DNA of 50,288 nucleotides from Roseateles sp. (GTDB lineage Bacteria > Pseudomonadota > Gammaproteobacteria > Burkholderiales > Burkholderiaceae_C), in the NCBI GenBank assembly GCA_016790285.1, contig JAEUPJ010000073.1:1-50288 (forward strand). Direction: 5' to 3'. Positions 7,211-14,490 of the stretch are shown in pieces. The notes under the pieces were generated by a model. It was not told the DNA's origin. It saw only the letters and a list, made by a program, of their open reading frames with translations, and ran no database searches. The first letter of the stretch is position 1; each line of letters starts with the position of its first letter. The translations under genes were made by a program, and so were the position numbers.

Positions 7211-8419
7211 ATGGCAGAACCCACCAAGAAGCCGCGAATTCGCGTTGCAGAAGCGGTCGAATCCGGCGTAGAGGGACTTCTGGTTTTTCTGGTTCGATAC
7301 TTCAGGACCGGATGGCTCGTTGTGACTCGGCCTCGTCACGGTTGGCGTCGAATTCTGGCCGACCGACACACGCCAAAGCCCGCATTTGTCCTGCCTCTGA
7401 CCTACCTGTCCATTGGCCTGTTCCTGCTATCGCTGATGGGGCAAGTAGCCGGCTTGTCCGTACTGGACTGGATTTGGTTCGTCGACGACCTGGCCAACAA
7501 GGTGACCGACGCCCTGAGCAAAGAGGTGTCGCTGGTAAAGGTGGCAGTACAAGCGCTTCCTGGCGTAGCCGTGGTGGCTGCGATAGCACTGTTGCTACAG
7601 GTCGCACTTCGCCGGCTCAGCATGTCGCGGCGTCTCGTTTCGTTCGCACTGAGCTACGCCATTGGCGCGCAAGCCTTCGCAATCTTCGCCGTCGCGTTTG
7701 CGTTTGTGGTCACAGCTACCATGGTAGGAGGCTGGGTGCCCCCAGGTGGGGCTTTTGGCGCCAACCTGATGGCCATTGGCGTCTATGGAGCCATCTTCGG
7801 AGGCTTGGCACTGGCATTCTTCGGACCGCTCGCCTTCATGCTCTCCGTCTTGAGGCTGAGGCGAATCTGGCGCGTCAGCCGGTCAACTGCTTTGGCGGTT
7901 GCCGCCATCGTCACGGCCACGGTTTTCGGCGGCCATGTCGCCGTGCTTTGGGCTACGACGATTCCAACAGTTGTGATGGCTCGGACTGCTGCCCCCACAA
8001 AGCCGGACCTCACCGTTGGTGACGGTACGTCGGCTCTCCAGCGTCAAGCAGTGACCGTAGCGTTCCCGCTCTTGCTTGCAAACCGCGGAACGAAGCAGCA
8101 AGGCTGGGAGACATCCCGGATAGAGATGCGCCTGTCCGATGGAGCCGGACGCAGTTCCGACGACAGGTGCACCGGCGACAGCATCAAGCTGGAGATTGAG
8201 CGAGTTCTGGACGCGAGCGGCAACGAGGTCAGATACGTCTCAGTTGCTCCAAAGGAAACCACTTGGGTTCTGGTCCGAGCGCGTGCTGAGCTTGCCCAGA
8301 GCCGTCTCCAAGTCCTGAACACGAAGCGGGACTGGGATGTGCTGGCGCAAATGACCTCGACTGACCAGGATGTGGTCAAGGTGTGCTCGGTGAGGACGGT
8401 GACTCCGCTGGCGCGCTGA
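7211..8419 (+). CDS. Polytopic membrane protein of unknown function
   Basis: Residues 40-270 contain about five hydrophobic segments: LPLTYLSIGLFLLSLMG, ALPGVAVVAAIALLLQVAL, a long one around SYAIGAQAFAIFAVAFAFVV, IGVYGAIFGGLALAFFGPLAF and AVAAIVTATVFGGHVAVLW. The layout recalls YIP1-type membrane domains. The last 130 residues are soluble, probably extracytoplasmic, with two cysteines that could pair. ATG 7211 is preferred over a GTG 39 bases upstream because it starts with a typical charged cytoplasmic tail. It is the cargo gene nearest the transposon end, with its stop about 60 bases before the innermost end repeat. No function can be assigned; membrane effectors are common in defence cargo. 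Confidence 0.6.
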   Translation: MAEPTKKPRIRVAEAVESGVEGLLVFLVRYFRTGWLVVTRPRHGWRRILADRHTPKPAFVLPLTYLSIGLFLLSLMGQVAGLSVLDWIWFVDDLANKVTDALSKEVSLVKVAVQALPGVAVVAAIALLLQVALRRLSMSRRLVSFALSYAIGAQAFAIFAVAFAFVVTATMVGGWVPPGGAFGANLMAIGVYGAIFGGLALAFFGPLAFMLSVLRLRRIWRVSRSTALAVAAIVTATVFGGHVAVLWATTIPTVVMARTAAPTKPDLTVGDGTSALQRQAVTVAFPLLLANRGTKQQGWETSRIEMRLSDGAGRSSDDRCTGDSIKLEIERVLDASGNEVRYVSVAPKETTWVLVRARAELAQSRLQVLNTKRDWDVLAQMTSTDQDVVKVCSVRTVTPLAR

Positions 8420-8478
8420 GAGGTGTCGTTCCTACACTGCCCAGGCTCTGCCGTGAACCGGCCCCCTAGAACGAGAAG

Positions 8479-8611
8479 AGCACCAGAGTAGAAGCTGATT
8501 GTCATTGCGGGCGACAACGCTCCCAACATCAGCGTAGAACCCTTTGTCTGTTGTCGCTATCGGACTACGTATCGCCATAGGCAGCGTGAGCGTAGAACTT
8601 TAATGTTCACA
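8479..8611 (-). repeat. Transposon end with three TnsB-type binding repeats
   Basis: Read inward from 8611 on the minus strand, the end starts TGTGAACATTAA. Three direct repeats share GACA, a short variable gap, then TTCTACGCT: 8583-8608 (outermost, GAACA variant), 8525-8548 and 8479-8503 (TTCTACTCT variant). Their cores are spaced 58 and 46 bp apart. A degenerate fourth core (GTTCTAGG) may lie at 8465-8472. Three separated TnsB sites are the hallmark of the Tn7 left end, and GACAA is also part of the Tn7 site. An inverted pair GCGACAA/TTGTCGC (8511-8517 and about 8551-8557) lies between the outer two sites. Confidence 0.65.
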
Positions 8612-8616
8612 CTCAG
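8612..8616. repeat. Candidate 5-bp target-site duplication (CTCAG)
   Basis: The five bases next to the ACA terminus on the chromosome side read CTCAG and still belong to the comEC frame (second half of the ISE codons). Tn7-like elements duplicate 5 bp of target. The second copy would be beside the other transposon end, outside the window, so this is a prediction. Confidence 0.4.
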
Positions 8617-9364
8617 AGATCGCGTTCTGGTCACCCAGGCTCAGCGCCGCCAGCACGCCGGCCAGGCTGGGGTCGGCGACTTCGGCACGGATGGCCGCGC
8701 GCAGCCGCTGGCGCGCCGCGTCCAGTGCCCACCATGGCGCGGGCGCCAGCCGCTCGGCCGAGCGCACCACGCCGCTGGCGCGCAGGCCCTGCTCGAAAAG
8801 CCACAGTTCGGCATCGAACCCGCCCGGGTTGGCCAGGCCATGGGCGCGCTTCAGGCGGGCCGTAAAGCGCCAGACCTCACCCGCGGTGATGGGCGGGGCG
8901 TCGTAGGCCAGCATCATCAGCCGTCGCGGCACCTCGGGCGGCAGCGCGGTGCCGGTCGGGCCGACGGCCTCCACGGCGAATTCGAAACGCCAACCCGGCA
9001 CCCCGCCCTGCCCCGTGACGGCCACGGGCAGGCTGTCCACACGGCCCGTGAGCACGAGGTCCCGGCCTTCCCAGGCCGGATGCAGCGCCGACCCGAGCCG
9101 CTCCTGCGCACGCCACGCACCTTGCAGGAAGGCCAGCGTGGCGACGGCCACGGCAAGCCAGGCCCAGTGGCCGCGTCGCATGGCCCGCATCGACACCAGC
9201 GACAGCACCAGCGACTGCACCACCGACAGCACCAGCAGCGCGCCCAGCACGAGCTGCTCGCCCCCGGTGGGCAGCCGCTCGCAGCGGTGCAGCAGCGCGA
9301 GCCCGGCCAGCCAGGCCAGGCCGGCCGTCAGCAGCTCCACAGGCCCCCAGCGCCCTTGCGCCAC
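8612..9364 (-). pseudogene. comEC: comEC, N-terminal fragment cut by the transposon
   Basis: ComEC/Rec2 is the inner-membrane channel for single-stranded DNA in natural transformation. The fragment shows the N-terminal membrane segments (LLTAGLAWLAGLALLHR and later ones), the DUF4131-type soluble domain with VLTGRVDSLPV and the conserved LAALSLGDQNAISE, at which the family normally continues into the competence domain with its SISGLH motif. Here the frame leaves comEC after the GAG codon at 8612 and stops at 8600 within the transposon (three codons, then TAA). About two thirds of the protein is missing. GTG 9364 is the likely start because GAGGAG precedes it; the frame is open to an ATG at 9406. 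The host is predicted to be non-transformable unless the element leaves. Confidence 0.85.
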
Positions 9365-9444
9365 CCCGTCTCCTCGGCCTTCGCCTGTTGGGTCGGGGTG
9401 TAGCATGCCGGCGTTTCCTGAACGCGCCCTAGCGCTCCCCCTGC

Positions 9445-9909
9445 ATGAGCTCCTCCGCCATCCAAGCCAAGCTCGCCGAACTCGGCATCACGCTGCCGCC
9501 GCTGGCCGTCCCGGCCGCGGCCTACCTCCCCTTCACCCGCACCGGCAACCTGCTGTTCATCTCCGGCCACATCGCCAAGAAAGACGGCAAGCCCTGGGTC
9601 GGCCAGCTCGGCCGCGACGTGGACACCGCCACCGGCCAGGCCGCCGCGCGCGCCGTGGCCATCGACCTGCTCGGCACGCTGCAGGCCGCCACGGGGGACC
9701 TGGGCAAGGTGCGCATCGTCAAGGTCATGAGCCTGGTGAACAGCACGCCCGACTTCACCGAGCAGCACCTCGTCACCAATGGCTGCTCCGAGCTGCTGGC
9801 CACGGTGCTGGGCGACGCCGGCAAGCATGCGCGCAGCGCTTTCGGCGTGGCGCAGATCCCGCTGGGCGCCTGCGTCGAGATCGAACTGATCGCGGAAATC
9901 ACCGACTGA
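9445..9909 (+). CDS. RidA family protein (YjgF/YER057c/UK114)
   Basis: The protein belongs to the Rid family, whose best-known members hydrolyse reactive enamine/imine intermediates released by PLP enzymes. At 154 aa it is longer than classical RidA (about 130 aa) and matches the longer RidA-like branch that starts with a KLAELGITLPP segment. LLFISGHIAKKDGK and GDLGKVRIVKVMSLVN match the conserved core, but I cannot see the usual RidA arginine in its exact context, so the activity may differ. It diverges from comEC across a short gap. Its stop overlaps the dsbB start (ATGA), so the two genes are coupled. Confidence 0.85.
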   Translation: MSSSAIQAKLAELGITLPPLAVPAAAYLPFTRTGNLLFISGHIAKKDGKPWVGQLGRDVDTATGQAAARAVAIDLLGTLQAATGDLGKVRIVKVMSLVNSTPDFTEQHLVTNGCSELLATVLGDAGKHARSAFGVAQIPLGACVEIELIAEITD

Positions 9910-10403
9910 TGTTCATCCAGCCTTCCAAGCTGCCGGCCCGCGCCCTGGCCGGCATGGCGGCCTTGAGCTTTGCCGCCGTCGGCGTGGCCCTCGTGGCCCA
10001 GCATCAGTTCGGCGTCAAGCCCTGCCCGTGGTGCGTGCTGCAGCGGGGCATCTTCCTGCTGATCGGCACGTTCGCGCTGCTGGGCTGGCTCGTGCAGGGC
10101 CAGCGCGTGCTGCGCCAGACGGCGGTCATCGCCGCGCTGCTGCTGTGCGTGGCTGGCGTCACGGCCGCCGTGTTCCAGCACGAAGTCGCCTCGCAGACCG
10201 CCAGCTGCGCCATGGGCCTGGCCGACCGCATCATCACGGCGCTCGGCCTGGAGGAGCTCTGGCCCTCCGTGTTCATGGTCACGGCCAACTGCGCCGACGC
10301 CGCCGCCGCGCGCTTCATCGGCCTGCCGTACGAGGTCTGGAGCGGCCTGCTGTTCGCCGGCCTCGCGGCTGTGGGCCTGTGGGTGCTAGGCCAGCGCCGG
10401 TAG
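9909..10403 (+). CDS. dsbB: Disulfide bond formation protein B
   Basis: DsbB reoxidises periplasmic DsbA and passes the electrons to quinone. The 164-residue protein has four membrane helices and both expected cysteine pairs: C39-P-W-C42 in the first periplasmic loop, and C100 with C128 in the second. The quinone-contact region after CPWC (VLQRGIF) is conserved, including the arginine. The ATG at 9909 overlaps the ridA-like stop codon. The gene ends nine bases before the convergent end of ggt. Confidence 0.93.
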   Translation: MFIQPSKLPARALAGMAALSFAAVGVALVAQHQFGVKPCPWCVLQRGIFLLIGTFALLGWLVQGQRVLRQTAVIAALLLCVAGVTAAVFQHEVASQTASCAMGLADRIITALGLEELWPSVFMVTANCADAAAARFIGLPYEVWSGLLFAGLAAVGLWVLGQRR

Positions 10404-10411
10404 GCGCCGGC

Positions 10412-12193
10412 CTACTCGCCGCGCACCACGCCTTCGCGCCGCGGGTCGGCCCCGCCGAGCCATCCGCCCGGCACACGCAGCAGCACCTGCAGGCCGCTGG
10501 TGAGGTCCGTCTCCACGATCTGGTGGCCGCGCCCGCGCAAGTCGCTCAGCTGCTCGGCGGTCAGCCCGCCGCGCTCGACGATGAGGGAGCCGCTGTTGAA
10601 GTGGCCGAAATTGGGCAGGTCCACCGCCTGCTGCACAGGCAGCCCCCAGGCCAGCGCACCGGTGAGCACCTTGGCCACGTAATGGATGATGACCGGACCG
10701 CCCGGTGAGCCGGCGGCCATCAGCAGCTTGCCCTCGCGGTCGAACACCAGCGTGGGGGCCATGCTGGAGCGCGGGCGCTTGCCGGCGTCCACGCGGTTGG
10801 CCACCGGCTTGCCATCGGCGCCCACGGGGTTGAGCGAGAAATCGGTGAGCTGGTTGTTCAGCAGGAAGCCGCCCGCCAGGCCCGTGCCGCCGTCGCTCAT
10901 GACGCGGTTGCCGAAGGCAGACTCGATGCTTGTCGTCATGGCCACCGCGTGCCCTTGGGGGTCCACCACGCTGATGTGGCTCGTGCCTGACTCGAGCTGC
11001 TCGGCCTGGGGCGCCAGCGCCTGCTGCACGGGTGCGGGGTTGCCGGCTGTGGCGATGCCACCGGCCTTGGGGCCGATCAAGGCGCCGCGCTGCTTGAGGT
11101 AGGCGCTGGACAGCAGGTTCTGCCAGTCGCCGCCCGGGGCCGTCACGAAGGCCGGGTCGCCGATGTACTGTGCGCGGTCGGCGAAGGCGAGCTTGGCGGA
11201 CTCGGCATAGGCGTGCATCCAGTCGGCCGTGATGCCACTGGCCGCGCGCGCGGCGGGCTGGGTGTCCAGCAGCCCGAGGATCTGCATCAGCGTCAGGTGC
11301 CCCGAGGTGGGCGGGCCGAAGCCGCACACGCGGTAGCCGCGCCAGTCGTTGCACAGCGGCGGCCGCACGGCCGGGCGGTAGGCGGCCAGGTCGTCGGTGG
11401 TCAGCAGGCCCGGCCGCGCGTGCCCCTTCACGCGGCGCACCAGGTCCTCGGCCACCGCCCCCTCGTAGAAGGCCTTCACGCCCTCCTTGGCGACGGCGCG
11501 CAGCACGGCGGCGTAGGCGGGATTTTTCAGCAGGGTGCCCACAGGCTTGGGTGCGCCAGCGGCGTCGAAGAAGTAGGCGGCGGCGACCGGGTCGGTGCGC
11601 AGTGCCGTTTCGCCGGACAGCAACTCGTGCAGGCGCGGGCTGACGGCAAAGCCTTGCTCAGCCAGCCGGATGGCGGGCTCGAACAGGCGCGCCCAGGGCA
11701 GCTTGCCGTGGCGGCGGTGCCCCTCCGCGAGCATGGCCAGCACGCCGGGCGCTCCGGTGGACAGGCCGCTCTGGATGGCCTCCCGCATGGGCAGCGGCTT
11801 GCCGTCGGGCTTGAGGAAGAGCCCCGGCGTCGCCGCGGCTGGCGCGGTTTCGCGGCCGTCCAGGGCCTGCACTTCACGCCCGTCCCAGTGCAGCAGGAAG
11901 GCGCCGCCCGCGATGCCGCTGGATTGCGGCTCCACCAGGCCAAGCACCGCCTGCACCGCCACCGCGGCGTCCAGCGCGGAGCCGCCGGATTTCAGGATCT
12001 CGACCCCGGCGTCCACGGCCAGGGGATTGGCCGCCGTCACGGCAAACCGCCTGGCCGGTGCCTGGAGGCTGCCTTCCTTGGCGGTGCGGGTGGTCGCAGC
12101 CTCCGGCTGATCCAGCGCGTGGACGGGGGCGAGAAACACGGCCAGCGAAGCGGCCAGGAAAGCGGGGAAGGCGGGACGGCGCATGGAGCGCAT
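10412..12193 (-). CDS. ggt: Gamma-glutamyltransferase
   Basis: This periplasmic enzyme cleaves glutathione and other gamma-glutamyl compounds, transferring the glutamyl group to water or amino acids. The 593-residue precursor starts with a signal peptide (FLAASLAVFLAPVHA) and contains the large-subunit start ARRFAVTAANPLAVDAG. The self-cleavage site is at the threonine of GTSHISVVD, which begins the small subunit and is the nucleophile; most homologues have TTH, so the second residue is a conservative Ser. GNRVMSDGGTGLAGGFLLNN and the AAGSPGGP loop follow as expected. It is convergent with dsbB and divergent from a PEP-CTERM gene. Confidence 0.93.
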   Translation of the reverse strand: MRSMRRPAFPAFLAASLAVFLAPVHALDQPEAATTRTAKEGSLQAPARRFAVTAANPLAVDAGVEILKSGGSALDAAVAVQAVLGLVEPQSSGIAGGAFLLHWDGREVQALDGRETAPAAATPGLFLKPDGKPLPMREAIQSGLSTGAPGVLAMLAEGHRRHGKLPWARLFEPAIRLAEQGFAVSPRLHELLSGETALRTDPVAAAYFFDAAGAPKPVGTLLKNPAYAAVLRAVAKEGVKAFYEGAVAEDLVRRVKGHARPGLLTTDDLAAYRPAVRPPLCNDWRGYRVCGFGPPTSGHLTLMQILGLLDTQPAARAASGITADWMHAYAESAKLAFADRAQYIGDPAFVTAPGGDWQNLLSSAYLKQRGALIGPKAGGIATAGNPAPVQQALAPQAEQLESGTSHISVVDPQGHAVAMTTSIESAFGNRVMSDGGTGLAGGFLLNNQLTDFSLNPVGADGKPVANRVDAGKRPRSSMAPTLVFDREGKLLMAAGSPGGPVIIHYVAKVLTGALAWGLPVQQAVDLPNFGHFNSGSLIVERGGLTAEQLSDLRGRGHQIVETDLTSGLQVLLRVPGGWLGGADPRREGVVRGE

Positions 12194-12301
12194 CTTAGGC
12201 AGAGGCGAATCAGGGAAGTCTTGACACTGTTTCCGGTGACGTGCGCAAGCTTGGCGACAGACATACTCGTGACTTCAATCACGGAACTGCGAGGGATTCC
12301 C

Positions 12302-13045
12302 ATGAGTGTTCTGCGTACCGCCATCCAGGCAACGTTCTTCGGTGCGGCCCTGATGGCCGTGGCCCCGGCGTTCGCCGCCGGCAAGACCGAAGATCCGGCA
12401 CGCCTGATCCCCGGCGGCAGCCTGGCTGCCACCCCGTCCGCGGCGCTCGGCCCGGGAAGCTACCTGATCGATTTCGAGAACCTGTCGGTCGGCGACACCC
12501 TGGACAGCCAGTACGCGGCCTGGGGCGTGACCTTCTCGGCCTCGCCCTACACCGGCGCCGACAGCCCGACCGGCGGCTGGGCCACCAACACCGACATGAC
12601 CATCGTCGCCGTTGGCGGCGGTGACACCGGCGGCCTGGGCTCGCCCTCGCTGGTCAGCGGCAATATCCTGCGCTCGTTCGACGGTTGGCTGGGCGAAGAC
12701 GGCGACGCCAGCATCCTGATGACGTTCAGCTCGCCGATCACCGCGGTCAGCGTCGACTTTGCCGGCATCGCCTTGCCCAGCAGCACCGGCATCGACATCT
12801 ACTCCACCTCGGGCAACTACGTCACCAGCGTGTTCGCCACGGGCACCGGCCAGCAGACGCTGAGCTACACCGGCACGAACATCGGTTTCGTCGTGGTCAC
12901 GCCGGGCGACTACAACGACTGGGTCGGTGTCGACAACATCGGCTTCACCGTGGCTGCCGCCGTGCCGGAACCCGAGACCTACGGCATGCTGGCCCTGGGC
13001 CTGGGCGTGCTGGCCGTCGTGGCCCGCCGCCGTCGCCAGCACTGA
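12302..13045 (+). CDS. PEP-CTERM sorted secreted protein
   Basis: A signal peptide (ATFFGAALMAVAPAFA) is followed by a beta-rich domain starting SYLIDFENLSVGDTLDSQY, which resembles the jelly-roll type found in many exopolysaccharide-associated PEP-CTERM proteins. The C-terminus has the full sorting tag: VPEPETYGMLALGLGVLAVV and then an arginine-rich tail. Such proteins are cleaved at the PEP motif by an exosortase, which is not in this window, and exported to the surface or biofilm matrix. ATG 12302 is chosen because it starts the signal peptide. A terminator follows directly. Confidence 0.85.
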   Translation: MSVLRTAIQATFFGAALMAVAPAFAAGKTEDPARLIPGGSLAATPSAALGPGSYLIDFENLSVGDTLDSQYAAWGVTFSASPYTGADSPTGGWATNTDMTIVAVGGGDTGGLGSPSLVSGNILRSFDGWLGEDGDASILMTFSSPITAVSVDFAGIALPSSTGIDIYSTSGNYVTSVFATGTGQQTLSYTGTNIGFVVVTPGDYNDWVGVDNIGFTVAAAVPEPETYGMLALGLGVLAVVARRRRQH

Positions 13046-13063
13046 GCAGCGCAACCTCTCTTG

Positions 13064-13091
13064 AACAGCCCGGCCCCGCCGGGCTGTTTTT
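13064..13091 (+). terminator. Rho-independent terminator after the PEP-CTERM gene
   Basis: A 10-bp perfect stem (AACAGCCCGG with CCGGGCTGTT) and a 5-base loop are followed by a run of T, 18 bases after the stop codon. It also lies just before the convergent DUF1501 gene end. Confidence 0.9.
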
Positions 13092-13102
13092 GCTTTCGGG
13101 GC

Positions 13103-14479
13103 TCAGAAGTAGCCCATGTCGCGCTGCGTGTAGTTGACGATCTGCGGCAGCACCGACGGCAGGTCGGTCGCGCTGATGCCCATCCAGGTGGCCAGCGTGG
13201 CGCCCAGCTGGTCGACGCCCGTCGTGGGCAGCAGCCGGCCCTGGCCGACGTCGTCGGGCCCGTTCACGCTGACCGAGGGCAGCGTGCCCCAGAAGCGCCC
13301 ACCCTGCACCGCGCCGCCCAGCACGACGTGGTGACTGCCCCAGCCGTGGTCGGAGCCGTCGCCATTGCTCGTGAGCGAGCGGCCGAAGTCGCTCGCCGTG
13401 AAGGTGGTGACCTGGTTGGCCACGCCAAGTTCAACGGTGGCGGCGTAGAAGCTCGCCAGCGCGTCGTTCACGGCCGTGAGCAGGCCCGGGTGCTCGTCGA
13501 GCAGGAAGTCGTGGGTGTCGAAGCCGCCGAGGGACACGAAGAAGACCTGGCGCGTGGCGCCCAGCGTCTGCCGCGCCGCGATCAGCCGCGCCACCATCAA
13601 CAGCTGGGCCGAGAGCGGGCTCGTCGTGTCGAAGGCTGTCTGCAGCGCGGGCACGCCGGCCAGCCCGGCAGTGACCGTACCCTGGGCGGTGATGGAGCGG
13701 TTCACGACCCGGTTGAGCTCGGCCTCCATCCAGTGCGTCCGCTCCGCCGTGATGAGCCCGCGCAGCGCGTCGGCACAGGCCTGGGAACCGTACAACGGCT
13801 TGAGCACCCCGTTGATCGGCACCGCGCCACTGGTGGACACCTGGTACTGCACCGCCTGCTTGCCGGCCATGTAGACGGCATTGCCCGAGGCGTTGATGCA
13901 GGTGAAGGTGGCCGAGCCGTTGCCCGACAGGAACAGGTCGCCCATGCGCCCGCCCCAGCCCGACGTGGCACCCTCGGGCGAGCTGCTCTGCCAGACGGAC
14001 TGCTGGTCGTTGTGCGAGAAGAGCTTGGGCGGCAGCGGCACGCTCTGCGCCTTGTACTGGGCCAGGGTCGTGGGCTGGATGAGGGTGCCCACGTTGAGCT
14101 GCACGCCCAGGCGGCCGGCGTCCCACAGCGCCTTGAGCTTGCCGAGTTGGGGCGCCAGCGCCATCTGCCGGCCGCCGACGTTCTGGCTGAGCACGGTGGC
14201 GGCCAATTGCTCGCGGGGCGTGGCCAGCGTCTGGCGGATGCCGGCGTAGGCGTTGTAGCTGGCGGTGTCGTAAGGCACCAGCGTGTTGCCGTGGTCGTTG
14301 CCGCCGTACAGGAAGACGCACACCAGGGCCTTGTAGTCGCCCGGCGCCGTGGCGGCCGCGGCTTCGCCGAGGGCCGCGAGGTTGAGCGCCCAGGGTGCTG
14401 CCGTGCCGGCCAGACCCAGCGCGGACGCGCGACGCAGGAACTCGCGGCGCTGCAGTTCGGGGAGGCGGTTGAGTTTCAT
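13103..14479 (-). CDS. DUF1501 domain protein, Tat-exported
   Basis: The 458-residue protein begins with a twin-arginine signal (RREFLRRASALGLAGTAAP). The DUF1501 body, of the alkaline-phosphatase-like/sulfatase superfamily, includes VCVFLYGGNDHGNTLVPYD near residue 55, FVSLGGFDTHD near 310 and FTASDFGRSLTSNGDGSDHG near 355. These are the expected metal-site segments. Its substrate is unknown. ATG 14479 is preferred over 14485 because GGGG then lies at a proper distance. It is the second gene of a two-gene operon with the DUF1800 protein, the usual pairing. Confidence 0.88.
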   Translation of the reverse strand: MKLNRLPELQRREFLRRASALGLAGTAAPWALNLAALGEAAAATAPGDYKALVCVFLYGGNDHGNTLVPYDTASYNAYAGIRQTLATPREQLAATVLSQNVGGRQMALAPQLGKLKALWDAGRLGVQLNVGTLIQPTTLAQYKAQSVPLPPKLFSHNDQQSVWQSSSPEGATSGWGGRMGDLFLSGNGSATFTCINASGNAVYMAGKQAVQYQVSTSGAVPINGVLKPLYGSQACADALRGLITAERTHWMEAELNRVVNRSITAQGTVTAGLAGVPALQTAFDTTSPLSAQLLMVARLIAARQTLGATRQVFFVSLGGFDTHDFLLDEHPGLLTAVNDALASFYAATVELGVANQVTTFTASDFGRSLTSNGDGSDHGWGSHHVVLGGAVQGGRFWGTLPSVSVNGPDDVGQGRLLPTTGVDQLGATLATWMGISATDLPSVLPQIVNYTQRDMGYF

Positions 14480-14490
14480 CGTCATCCCCT

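Larger units (their letters stand above)
1..8611. mobile_element. Tn7-like transposon (right part), inserted in comEC
   Basis: This stretch is foreign to its surroundings. It has lower GC and less biased codons than the flanking chromosome, and it carries a TnsE-like gene, a TIR protein and several unrecognised genes. Its edge at 8611 interrupts comEC at a precise codon and begins TGT when read outward-in (ACA on the plus strand). Three spaced copies of a GTTCTACGCT-centred motif lie within 135 bp of the edge, the arrangement known for the left end of Tn7, where TnsB binds. The other end and the tnsABC genes would lie left of position 1 and cannot be seen. Class assignment rests on the end structure plus the TnsE-like protein. 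An unrelated transposon with TGT/ACA ends, such as a Tn5053-type element, remains possible. Confidence 0.7.

Noticed and set aside
6845-7369. 174-codon minus-strand frame upstream of the membrane-protein gene
   Set aside because: It overlaps the start of the membrane protein, is Ser/Pro/Arg-rich and has no ribosome site or domain.
12221-12267. Promoter-like TTGACA at 12221 ahead of the PEP-CTERM gene
   Set aside because: No acceptable -10 box at 16-18 bp; the nearest candidate, CATACT, is 35 bp away.
11213-12301. Apparent N-terminal extension of the PEP-CTERM protein
   Set aside because: The frame is open upstream only because it crosses ggt on the other strand. The signal peptide starts at 12302, which sets the true start.
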